64,000 nucleotides of DNA from Phaeosaccion multiseriatum (Eukaryota > Ochrophyta, other classes). The translations under genes were made by a program, and so were the position numbers. The DNA lies in the NCBI GenBank assembly GCA_965112735.1, contig OZ218961.1, forward strand, positions 124,001 to 188,000. The letters run 5' to 3'. Shown one piece after another: positions 27,501 to 38,960 of this stretch. Position 1 is the stretch's first letter. Each line of letters begins with the position of its first letter. The notes under the pieces were generated by a model. The model was not told where the DNA came from, searched no databases, and saw only the letters and a list, made by a program, of their open reading frames with translations.

Positions 27501-30500
27501 GAGGAGGAAATGAGGGGAGATATGACGACGAGGGGCTTAAACACACCCCTGCTTAGGTTCAGGCTCACTGACTTACCGCAGGTGGTGCGCTTCCGACCAC
27601 TCCTCCGCGAAGTGCACCTGCCAGCAGGTAGGTAAACAAACGCCACAAAACCATAAAAACACACACACGCATGCACCCCCCTTGAGTGTCAGGACTGACA
27701 GAGCCTTCTTAGGAGTGGAAGGCTACGAGGCGGTCACCTGTTAAGGGCATCCCCTTGGGTACTGCCCACTTGGGTCCTGCCCCCTTGGGTCCTGGCCCCC
27801 TGGGTACTACCCCTCCATACCCCACCGTCCCTGGGCACCCATCCCCTTTCCTCCCTGAAATCGTACGTATCCATTCACGTAAGGCTACGTGACGAGACGT
27901 ACCTTGCGGACCTCCGATCCGACGGCCCACCAGCCGAGCGTCTCGTACAGGTGCAGCATGCCTGACACCAGGCAGTCGGGTAGTCGGGTAGTCGGGTAGT
28001 CGGGTAGTTCAGGCCATCAGGCAGGGAGGAGGGGAGAGCACAGGGTACAGAGGGGAGGGGAGAGAGGAGGGGTGCGAGGGGGGAGAGGAGGGCGGAGAGG
28101 AGGGCGGAGAGAGGAGAGGCGAGGCGAGGAGAGAAGAAGAGAGGAGAGGAGAGGGGGGAGGGGAGGGGAGGGGAGGGGTTCGATATTCTGCCTTAGCCAA
28201 GGGGCGGTGGGGAACGACTGACTGAGTTGCTGACTTACTGAGGAAGGAGAAGTAGGGCATGCGTGCCACCATCTCGAGGAAGTAGAAGCGCTGAATGGGC
28301 TTGTCAGCATACACCACATCGAGGAACTTGCAGAGCCCATAATAGGACCACAGCACATACCTACAGGGGAGATGGCAGGGGATGGGGAAGAGAAGCGAGA
28401 GAAGGCGGGGGGTGGGAGAAAGAGAGAAAGAGAGAGAGGGAGGGTGTGTGTGTGAGAGAGAAAGAGAGAGAAGGGAGAGAGCGAGGGAGAGGGGGCGGAA
28501 AGGACGGCCCACCGGACCATTGAAGACACAGTCCCGGCGTAGCCCAACACCGGACCTCCTTACGTAAGGTGGTACAACATGCCTTACGTAAGGTGGTTCA
28601 ACATGCCTTACGTAAGGTGGCACAACATGTCTACGTAAGGTGGTACAACATGCTCACCATGGTGTATTGGTCCTCCTGAAAACAAGCACCGGTGTGGGGA
28701 ATGAAAGGTCGGACATAAGGTTACATCAGATTAGGTGTATGAACATGAGCTGACTTCAGCGAGACGGTGGCATTGGACACATGCAATGAATGCCCTGAAG
28801 GATGAGCTTGAAGAGCAGAAAGATGCAATGAATGCCCTGAGGGATGAGCTTGAAGAGCAGAAAGATGCAATGAATGCCCTGATGGATGAGCTTGAAGAGC
28901 ACAGAGGGGCGCTCGAGGCAGGCGAAGGCGTACCTGACAATAGTGGCAGCTGTCACACCAGAGTCGGACAGGGTCTTGAGCATTTCCTCAGTTTTGGCGC
29001 GGCGCTGGTCCTCGCGCTCCTGCACGGCAGCGTTGCTCAGCTTCAGCTTGGCCAGTTGGCTCTTCAATGCAAGGTTCACAGGGGGCGGGGGGGTGGGTGG
29101 GGAGTGGGGATGTGGGGGGGGGATGAGCCGATCAGGCATATGGAGGCATATGGTATCACATAGGGCATGCGTGATACACAAGCATCTATCCATCGTCCTT
29201 CTCCTCCTCCTCGTGCTTGCAAACTCGTTGACTTATGCTCGTCCTTCCCTCTGCCCTCTCCCATCCACTGCCATCCCCTCCCGCTATCCACCGCCCCCCC
29301 TCCCCCCCCTAAACATCACTCGGTGCCCATCCACTACCATCCCCCCACTCACCTGCCTGTCCCTAATGGGCTTTGGGATGAGGTCGCTGTTCGGCGGTCT
29401 GAGCTTAGGGAAGAGGAAGGAGGGCACCAATATCTCGAGCTTCTTGTCGCTGGCAGCCACCAGGCGCCCCACCCAACCACCGAAACCCTCGAAGCGGTAG
29501 GAGCGCCTTCGGCAGGGCGGAGAAGAGCAAAGGGGTGCGTAGGATGCGTGCTTGAGTTCGTGAGGACTGTTAGTCAGGGTAGTGGGATACAGATAGACGG
29601 CTCTCTGTTTGCCCTCTCTGCTCCTCGATATCGATGCCACTTGTCAAATGTCGAGGTGGCCGATACGTGGTGTCGAGCGAGTGTCGAGTATCGAGTATCG
29701 AGTGTCGAGTGTCGAGGCGAGCGAAAGACACACACTGTACTTTTCCTACCATTGGTTAGGGGTCTAATAAACTGTAACTGAACTGTACCCACCTGAGGGC
29801 CGTCCACTCTCTGAAGAAGGCCCACAGCCCCAGTCGGAGCCCGTTCACAGGGGTGGCCTGGGGGACACAGAGACAGGCAGGCATATGGGCAGCAGGAGAG
29901 GCAGTTCGTACGTAGTGTTACGTAACATTTACAGCTCCCAGTCAGGGTAGGGGGCTGGGGGATGAGGCACCCCCTGTGGGATTGCAGGGGAGTGCAGTTA
30001 CAAGGTCGGTCCTGCCTTGCCCCCCCCCCTCCCCTCGTATGCCTCCATCTGCCGCTCTGGACGTGATGCCCGACCGGACCAATGAGAACCACCCATACGA
30101 CTCCACCCGCCCCCTGTTTGTCTCCAACCCCTGCCGCCCATATGCCTCCACCCACCCTCCATATGCCTCCACCCGCCCCCTATCTGTCTCCATCCCCTGC
30201 CGCCGATATGCCCGCCGATATGCCTCCACCCACTCGCCTTCTGAAAGGCCCTGCTGGCGTCGGGTGCCTTGTTTCCGTAGCCGTACTCCTGCCCAGACGC
30301 CTGCCCCTCGAAGGTGGCCGAGGAGGAGGAGAGGGACCCCGTCTCCAGCTGGGAGAGCGTCTGGGCAAGCTTACGACCCACTGCGTGGGGGAGGATGGCC
30401 GTGGATGGGAGACAGGCGGAAGGATGGCAATGGATGAGAGGGGGGCATGGATGGCAGTGGAGGGGCGTGGGTGGGAGGGATGCTATATGCAGAGAACAGA

Positions 30501-30626
30501 GACGAACAGTGCAAATGCTCACAGGGCTGACCTCTCGCCGCCCCCCCCCCTGGGAGAGAGAGCGTGGCGGCTGCTTCAGTTCGCAAGTACACGCACCCAT
30601 ACGCACACACGGATAATAAGGACACA

Positions 30627-30661
<35 letters not shown>

Positions 30662-31595
30662 CCCAACCCCACCCACACGTACACACACACACGCGCACGC
30701 ACCTGAGGCTCCCATGACGGCCTTGACGGGCAGGCCGATGGAGGGGCTCGAACCCACGAGGTCGGAGAGCTTCCCCCCGCCCCACGACACCGTCCGAACT
30801 GACGCACTGAGGGCCCTGGCTGTGGCGGAGCGGCCGCCCTGCGTACTTCCCGCCAAGAAGCTTGCCTCCCCGACGAAGTCACCAGAGTGGAGAGAGTTGA
30901 CAATCTTGCCCTTCACCTCCAACTGGGCATCTCCTTCGAGCACGAGGTGCACGCGCTTGCCGCTGCCCGCCTCCCCCCCCTCTTCGGCGATGATGAGGTC
31001 CCCCTGTCCGAAGTCACGCACCGCTCCCGCCTCGAGCAGTGCCGCCCACGCCTCTGAGCTCATACCATCGGCCTAGGGGGACAGCAGCCGCACGAGCACA
31101 ACAAGGGGAGCAACAAGGCGAGACGCAGAGAGCCTTTCGTCAGTATAGAGAGAGGAGGGCATCAAAGTCAAGCGGGTCCTGCCTGCAAGGCGACAAGGCT
31201 CGAACGACAGCTACACCAGCGGTGAAGAGCACCCCGCAGCGTACACAGCATACCCGTAGCTGTTTGAAGCTCTCGCTGCTGTCGAGGGCATAGCGGCTCG
31301 GCAGAGAGGAAGGGGCTGGTGTTGTTGCAGGTGCTGCTACGGAGGAGGCTACCATCTGCATCCGCCCTGCTGCGCCCCGAGAAGGCCTCACGATGCTCGC
31401 AGGCCTCATCCGCTTCCTCCCACTGATGCTGCTGCTGCTGCTGCTGCTTCCCCAGCTTAGCGACGAGCAGGGCCTTGCTGCCGAGCCGGGATGTGTCGCA
31501 GGGTCCAGGCACATCGGCGGGCTGGCTTGGAAAGCCGTAACATGGCACGCTGCTGCTGCCGCACCAACCACTGCCAGTATGCAAGAAGGGCCCAT
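24576..31595 (-). CDS. PTOX: Plastid terminal oxidase (PTOX) with an N-terminal cyclic-nucleotide-binding-like domain
   Basis: Sixteen exons (minus): 31595-31254, 31072-30703, 30380-30238, 29857-29793, 29506-29353, 29061-28934, 28675-28658, 28360-28239, 27961-27903, 27617-27577, 27458-27294, 26876-26786, 26640-26585, 25934-25877, 25231-24980, 24731-24576; 739 residues, all phases fit. Residues 1-22 are a signal peptide followed by F-Q-A-S-P-P, a complex-plastid presequence. Residues about 117-245 resemble a CRP/PKA-type nucleotide-binding fold: [32 protein letters not shown], then the phosphate-cassette-like [10 protein letters not shown]...GGRSATARA. Residues about 408-604 are a diiron alternative-oxidase domain of PTOX type: [64 protein letters not shown] and [16 protein letters not shown]. 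All glutamate and histidine ligands are kept. The expected activity is plastoquinol oxidation with O2 reduction. The intron after 30238 is GC-AG. Exon assignment in the C-terminal acidic tail is less certain. Confidence 0.93.
26090..26336 (+). repeat. (CACACG)n / CA microsatellite
   Basis: About 245 bases of CACACACACG repeats in the PTOX intron between the exons at 26585 and 25934. GT-rich on the coding strand. Confidence 0.9.
28556..28652 (+). repeat. 25-bp repeat with a CTTACGTAAG palindrome
   Basis: Four copies of a unit containing CCTTACGTAAGGTGGTACAA; the copies include the perfect palindrome CTTACGTAAG. The array abuts the donor of the 18-base PTOX exon at 28658-28675. Confidence 0.85.
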
Positions 31596-32687
31596 TAAAG
31601 AAAGTGTTTCCTCCCTTGTTGGTCTGGGGCCTCTTCTCTTGAGCGGCGGAGGATTCTAGCACGGTGACCAAGAGCGGGGATGTCACGGCAAATCGCGACG
31701 AGTCGTGATTAAGGGAGAAAGGTCGAGAAAGGGAGGAACATGAATGGAGGTCGCAAAAAAATGTGAGTTTCAGCTGTGAGGGAACGGCAACGGCAAGTTC
31801 AACCGCCGGCTGCTCGGCCAGTGTCGCCTCAGAACCTTGTCAGGGGCCGAGAGGAGGAAGGGAAGAGTCGAAAAGAGGCCAGGGCTTCCCCCTCCCTCTA
31901 CTCTGCTCTACTGTTGTAGCATCGATGATTTGCGTGGGAGGAGGGATTAGTGGTTGGGAGGACTTTGTTGAGGCAGGCGATTGACGGCACGGTGGTCGCC
32001 TCGATTTTCACTGACTTCATACCGAGTGAGAGAGTGAGGGCCGCCTTGTTGCCTTGGACTCTTGTGGCAGAAGGATATGGTCTTGCTGGTTGGATGGTTG
32101 CCCCCGCCCCGCCCTCCGGCAGAAGGCTTGTGAGGAAGTATGTATACCCACGGCACCTTTAGCCCCTGCCTTCTCGTTGGGCCACAGCAGGCGGAGCGCT
32201 CTCTGTTCTGCACAGGCTTAGCTAGCTTTCAGTGACGCACAGTATCGGCCCCTGACATGCTTCTGAGACAGGCCAGCCCAGAAGCAGGAAGCAGGCCGGC
32301 TGGCGCCGGCCAGAAGCAGGAAGCAGCCTTGGCCCTCATCATTGCCTTATTACATGGCTGCTTTCCCCCAGAACCTGGAACCTGCCTGGCCGGCTGGCGC
32401 CGGCTAGAAGCAGGAAGCAGGGTCGCCTCAGAAGCATGTCGGGGGCCGAATAGTAGCCTAGCTACCGGAGCCTTCAACCGAGCTCCCGCAAAGCATGCTC
32501 CCGAATCAAGCAAGAGCGAAGAGAGGAAGGGAGGGATGTCGAAGTGTTCCTTCGTGAAGGAGAGAGCCTGTAGGGAGATACACTATGTAAGGAGGGACAG
32601 GGAGATGTATGTGTTAATGTATTGTGGTGTGGCATGAGGGGTGAGGGGTGCCCCATCTCTCCTTTATGGTGACAAAGCAGAGAGGAA
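31596..32687. other. Intergenic region 5' of PTOX, with a GC-rich duplicated element
   Basis: No gene is seen. This must contain the PTOX promoter and the 3' UTR of the FkbM gene. A 33-base element containing the palindromic GGCCGGCTGGCGCCGGC occurs at 32294-32326 and again at 32388-32420. Related sequence (CCGCCGGCTGCTCGGCCAGT, then GTCGCCTCAGAACCTTGTCA) lies at about 31804-31845, and a match to its second half at 32427-32450. It looks like a small dispersed repeat. Confidence 0.6.
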
Positions 32688-33647
32688 CTAAGATTTGTAG
32701 TCTATGCCGGCGGCGTGCTGCCACCCGGATGGCAAGCCTTTAGGGGCGTGCTCCCACCCTTCCTGATAGAAGCTGTCGAGCTGTTTGTTGACGAACCAGG
32801 TGGATCTGTTGTGAGACCCGATGGTGTAGTACCCCTTACTGTCCATCAGCTGCTGGAGACGCTCGACGGCAGGGGTGCCTGTTTCCTTCCCGGTCTCTAT
32901 GAGAACGACACCGAAGTGGTACCGCGTAAAGTCCACTGTCTCGAGCACGCTGTACTCGGCGCCCTCGACGTCCAGACTCCAAAAGTCAAAGAAGAATTCG
33001 TCGCCAACCGCGTCTCGAAGAATGTCATCCATGCGCTGGCATTTGATGGGCGTACAGTCCTCCAGCCTCTGGTTTGGCCACCACTTCCTACGGAACTCAG
33101 GAGTGGCGAACTCGTATATGCCGTGCACTGCGGGCCGTTTTTGCACCCCACAGAAGTGGATGTCCTGCTCTGCCTCGCACACTGCCGCATTCACTGTGGC
33201 AAGCTCATTCTGCCGATTTCTCTCAAGCCGAATGAACTGGTCAGGGCTAGGCTCGATAAGCACACCCTTCCAATCCAGCGCTGTGTGGAAGGCTGCAGTG
33301 TTGCTATACTTGACCCCATCCAAGGCGCCCATTTCAATGTAGCTGCCTCCACAGACGCCTGCAAAGAAGCTCTTCAACAAATCGACGTCTTCACGCGATT
33401 GGGATCGAAAGACGCCACCCCTGACTCCAAGTGCTCTTTGAATCTCCAAGTCCGTTGCCATGTTGCCACAAGAATGAGCTGTAGAAGCTGGGACGCCTGC
33501 TGGCATCGGCTCCTCCTCCTCCAGCCTTCGGTATGATGTCCTTTGAGGGAGTGGGTCAGGCAAACTCGTTTCTCCCATCATCGAGTAGAGGATTGACCCC
33601 GCCATATAGGCGAGTGTCGCATATCCCGCACCCCGTGAGCCTGGCAT
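32688..33647 (-). CDS. FkbM-family methyltransferase, membrane-anchored, intronless
   Basis: A single 319-codon frame without introns, unusual in this neighbourhood. The start is the first ATG (M-P-G-S-R-G); an upstream in-frame TTG is not used. A hydrophobic segment at about residues 8-24 (YATLAYMAGSILYSMM) suggests a type II Golgi/ER anchor or signal. The core has the FkbM order: SQSREDVDLLKSFF, then SYIEMGALDGVKYSNT (SAM-binding loop I), VLIEPSPDQFIRLERNR, CQRMDDILRD and FFFDFWSLDVEGAEYSVL, where the D-V-E-G-A-E motif is diagnostic. FkbM enzymes O-methylate sugars and other small or glycan substrates; the substrate here is unknown. It shares a 115-base divergent intergenic region with the sulfotransferase gene, suggesting related glycan-modifying roles. 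Confidence 0.9.
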   Translation of the reverse strand: MPGSRGAGYATLAYMAGSILYSMMGETSLPDPLPQRTSYRRLEEEEPMPAGVPASTAHSCGNMATDLEIQRALGVRGGVFRSQSREDVDLLKSFFAGVCGGSYIEMGALDGVKYSNTAAFHTALDWKGVLIEPSPDQFIRLERNRQNELATVNAAVCEAEQDIHFCGVQKRPAVHGIYEFATPEFRRKWWPNQRLEDCTPIKCQRMDDILRDAVGDEFFFDFWSLDVEGAEYSVLETVDFTRYHFGVVLIETGKETGTPAVERLQQLMDSKGYYTIGSHNRSTWFVNKQLDSFYQEGWEHAPKGLPSGWQHAAGIDYKS

Positions 33648-33762
33648 GTTGTTGATTTCTCCTTTCCTTTTGCGTGTGTAACAAAGCGACAACTACAATA
33701 ATCCGTTACTACCCGCTCCGACGACGGCGTACAGCGCGGGGGGGAGCAAGCTATCAGGGAGC
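33648..33762. promoter_or_regulatory. Compact bidirectional promoter between the FkbM and sulfotransferase genes
   Basis: Only 115 bases separate the two opposed ATGs. Both transcripts must therefore start within or very near this segment, and co-regulation is plausible. No TATA box is seen. Confidence 0.5.
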
Positions 33763-34544
33763 ATGCTTCGGCAACTACAGTTGCTGATCCTGCTGGTCTT
33801 CGATCTGATCCTGCTACTGACCACCAAGCACGGCGGTAGTGCTCAGGATCAGCGTGGGCCTGGCGGGGTAGATGAAATTGCAGAGTTGTACGTGCAGTTG
33901 CATTGCTCTGTGCTGCTCGGAGCAGCTCGAGGGTGGCGCACAGGAGACCACTTGCAGGCTTCGGAAGCCTTTCGCGATGCCCACGCGCAGCTCGTACTGA
34001 GAGCCCCCGCGGCTCGAGTGGCAATCATAGCGGGGAATGATGCCGTTGCCGTTGAGGGGGCGTTTGGGGAGAGGCACGTGCCGGCAACGACAGCCGGAGG
34101 AGCACAGTCTGTTTCGTCGTACCCAATCATCACCGCAGCAGAGACCCGGACGGCTTGGGCTGCCTGGATGAGGTTATTGACGGAGGGAGACTTCCGCGGC
34201 GAGGGCCAGACGCGGCACTCGACCTGTCCGGGTCCGGGAGCCAGGAATCTGAAAAAGCCCACCTGCTTCAACCCGCCTTTGTGGGGCGCAGTGCTAGGGT
34301 AAGTAGATTATCACCTCTGTCTTCTTTGTCCATTTCTAGACTTTAAATTCGCCGCTGCTTCGGAAGGTTTATTTTTTCTTTTATCGGTCAGTCGTTCACG
34401 TCCTTCGTCGCTCAGCAGCTTCAGCTTGCCGTACTTCCTTCGAACCTGGCTGCTTGCTGAGTAGCTATTGGGCCAGGTGCACCCTCGACCAGCAGTGCCG
34501 CCCCCCTCCCCTCCCTTCTGATAGATCCCTCCCTCCCACACACA

Positions 34545-34575
<31 letters not shown>

Positions 34576-36753
34576 ATCCTTTCTGGCTCCTCGCCCATGG
34601 CCCTCCCCGAAGGTACGAGGCGGACGCCATCCTTCATCCGTTGTCCCAAGCTCATGGCAAGCTGACCGCCACAGCGAAAGATGCCATTTTGAGGGACATA
34701 CTTGAATCCTATGACTTTGTCATCGACATCCATCCGCGTGGAGGCAGTCAGCTTAGAAAGCCGAATGGTCTTTCGCACTTCCCCCCGGTCTTCCGTATGC
34801 CGTCAGAGCCCCACGACAAGTACGAGGCGGACAGTAAAAGGGTAGGCACAGGAGAGAAGGACAAGCAACACTCGGAGGATGTGCTGTACGACCCTGTATA
34901 CATTGACAACTTCTCGGTGGGGCCGACGGCCTTTCATGACTCGCTCTCACTGTGGTATCACTACGAGGTGAAGGACATTCAACGGGCACTGAATATATCC
35001 ACGACAGAAGGACTCGACAGGAACATCGCGAGACGGTGGGCTTCCAAGCACGTCTTTCTTTACACGGGAGACGCCACGCCAGCGGACGTCGTCGCATACA
35101 CCGCTGCCATTCACGCTGCGGGCTTCACGGTTGGCAAGAACGATATCAAGGCCAAAGGCGCCATTGCCTACTGGCAAGAGATGAGCGAGTCTATGGCGGT
35201 GGTCATGCTGCCTACTCGACGAGTGAGTGCCGGGCAACTCGCCGCTGAAGCCGCCATTGCGGGGGTCCCGTTGATCGGGCCCGAAGAGAAGAGTCTGCCC
35301 CGAATGTTACACGAGCCGCAGCTCTTGTACGATGACAAGACTCGGATGGCTCCCCGCAAGCTGCAGGGAATGCTCAGCACCTTGTTACGGCAAGAAGAAG
35401 AGGAAGAAGAAGAAGAAGAAGGAGGAGGAGCAGGAGGAGGAGGAGGAGGAGGAGGAGGAGGAGGAGGAGGAGGAGGAGGAGGAGGAGGAGGAGGAGGAGC
35501 AGGAGCAGGAACAGCACTAGCACCAGCGCACTATAGAGAGCTCGCCGAGGAAGCGATGCATCGCGCAGAAGTGCTCCTCTCCTTAGAGACGCTACCCCAC
35601 CCCTCCGTCCTAGAGGCCGCCGCGAGGAAGGTGCAAGGCAACAGGGCGGGGGTATGCGCCTCCTCGCCGCCGGAGAGGGCACAGGAGGGGGACTCCGAGG
35701 CGACAGGCGGAGACACATGGGACGAGCAAGGCAGTGAGGACGGTAGCACATCCACCCTAACTGCTCCTCCTCCTCCTGCTGGTGAGGGAGCCTCATCCTC
35801 AGCCGAGAGCCCCTCCAACTCTCTCCACCTTCATGTGCAGGCCATGCCCGAGGAATGCCGCGACCTTGTGCACGTGATGAACGACTTCAAGGGCGCCTAC
35901 GTGCGGCACGACTTGTCTGTGGTGTCACGCCGACTCGGAGTCGTGTACCTGCAGATCCCCAAGTCCGGCTCCACGACTGTGAAGGAGCACCTCCTCGAGA
36001 AAAAGGGCTCAGGTTTCACAAAGGTGAGAGAGGCAGCGGCGAATCGACAAGCAAGAAGGCCTGTCCGGTGGACGGAGGGCGGGGGGGGGTATAATGACTT
36101 GAAGTTTGTCTCGCGAGGACATGAGTCGGCAAGTACAAGCACTGAGAGAAGCTCTGTATCGTTGTTGTTGCTGCTTGTGGGGCCTGTCTGCTGCCTGCCT
36201 GCCCTTGCGACCGATGCCTGCAGGTTGTGACGCCGTCTGATCTTGTCGGGCTCGTCGCATTAGAAACCTCCGGTCGGCCCAGGAAGACCAAGGCCAGCAA
36301 CCACCCGGGCGTCGATGACATCCTCGCGGCCGAGGCATGGGTGGATCAGTCTACCTTCACCTTCACTGTGGTGAGTGGCCTGGGGTAGGGCTCGAGCTAG
36401 TTGAGCTGTTCTGGTCCTTTTAGTCTATGGGGCGGTTGCCGATCGTGTGTCTAAGGCAGGAAGGAGCGCCGAGCGAGGCTCACAGCGCCGCAGTCGGGTG
36501 ATGATGTTACCTTCTCGGTGATGATGTTGCCCTCTCGCTCGGCCTCTGCCCTCACGAGCATCGCTCTCAGCCTCTATCCGCTCACGACATGCCTTACGAA
36601 CTGCTCCCCTGGACCTGTCCGACGCACGCACACACCCACACACACACACACACACACACCCATCCACACACACACACATACACACACATAAACACATTCA
36701 TATGCCCACACATACACACACATGCATACACCCACACCCACCCACCCACCCAC

Positions 36754-36847
<94 letters not shown>

Positions 36848-38894
36848 TCGCGAGCCCCTCGCTCGAGCAATCTCCGCATTCTACACTGTCCTCTCGGGCG
36901 CGAAGGGAGCGAAGGTCGTTGACAAGCCTGCAACATACAAGAGCTGGTTTCCACAGCTGGAGAGGGGGATTAACACGAATCCGGTATTCCACCACGCCTT
37001 CCCCCAGGTTAGTGCGCATGGCTGCTTGAAAGTGTGCCTCCCTCCTTCGGCGGTGATCCCAGCCTGTCTCACATGATTTCAATCCCCTGCTGGCCTGTGG
37101 CTTGTTGCTCGCTGCCGTGCGAAGAGAGAGGCAGAAAAAGCTTGGAGGTGGATCCATGTGAAGGACCGCAACAGGGCCGACTTTCCCTGCCTTCATACTC
37201 CGCTCTCCCCTGCCTCCTGCTTCGCTCGCCGCCCTTGCTGGGCCAGCGTTGCTGTGCCTCCGTCTCATCCTTCACCCGGCACCTGACACCTCACACCACA
37301 CACCTCACACCTCACAACTCAAGCTGACACCTCACACCTGACACCTGACACCTGACACCTGACACCTGACACCTGACACCTGACACCTGACACCTGACAC
37401 CTGACCCTGACACCTGACACCTGACACCTGACACCTGACACCTGACACCTGACGCCTGACACGTGACACCTCACACCTCACACCTGACAACTCACAACTC
37501 AACCTGACACCTGACACCTGACACCTGATACCTGACACCTCACACCTCACACCTCACACCTCACACCTCACACCTCACACCTGATACCTGACGCCTGACA
37601 CATCACACCTCACACCTCACATCACACCTTACACCTCACTACCACCTGATACCTGACACCTCACAGCTCACACCTGACACCTGACACCTCATACCTCATA
37701 CCTCACACCTCACACCTGACACCTGACACGTCACACCTCACACCTGACACTTGACACGTGACACCTCACACCTCACACCTCACACCTCACATCTCACACC
37801 TCACCCCTCACACCTCACACCTCACAACTCACTACCACCTGATACCTGACACCTCACACCTCACACCTGACACCTGACACTTGACACGTGATACCTGATA
37901 CCTCACACCTGACACCTGATACCTGATACCTCACACCTGACACCTGACACTTGACACGTGACACCTCACACCTGACACCTCACATATGGACACCTCACAC
38001 CTGATACCTCACACCTCACACCTCACACCTGACACCTGACACATGACACCTGACACCTCACACCTCACACCTCACACCTCACACCTCACACCTCTGATAC
38101 CTGACACCTGACACCTCACACATGACACCTGACACCTGATACCTCACACCTCTGATACCTGATACCTCACACCTCTGATACCTGATACCTCACACCTCAC
38201 TACCACCTGATACCTGACACCTGACACCAGGTGTTCTACTTGACCAAGATGGATGGCTCTTCGTTTAAGGTGGGCCGCATGGTGGTTTTAATGCCCCCTT
38301 CTTGTCTCGGTCTACCCATACGCCAATACGGTTTTAGCATTTCTCCCCAGCAGAGCAGCCACACAATACACACAGACAGTATCACACACGCACGCACACA
38401 CACACATATACACACACGCACACGCGCACACACGCGCACACACACGCACACACACACGCACACACACACCCGCACACACACACATACACACACGCACACG
38501 CGCACACACACACATGCGCACACACACATGCAGGCACACACACACAAACGCACATACGTACATATACGCACACGCACACACGAACACCCACCCACCCACC
38601 CATACACACGCACACGCATGCGGGCAGCTCTGATGATGGCTACAGAAGGCGGTGGTGAGGTGGTGAGGTGGTGAGGTGGTGAGGCTCTCTTTCGGACGGG
38701 TCGGTGAAAGCGCTCACCCGCCAGCCACACAGCCAGCCACACAACCACAGCAATGACGCCACCACAGGGGAGGGGCGAACAATGACATTGTACCACACAC
38801 ACTCACACTCCCACTGCTCATTATCCTTCCGTCGCCTTTGCTCCCTCCCCTCCCCACTGTGCTTGTTGTATGTCATTTTCTCTCCCCCCCCCCC

Positions 38895-38960
<66 letters not shown>

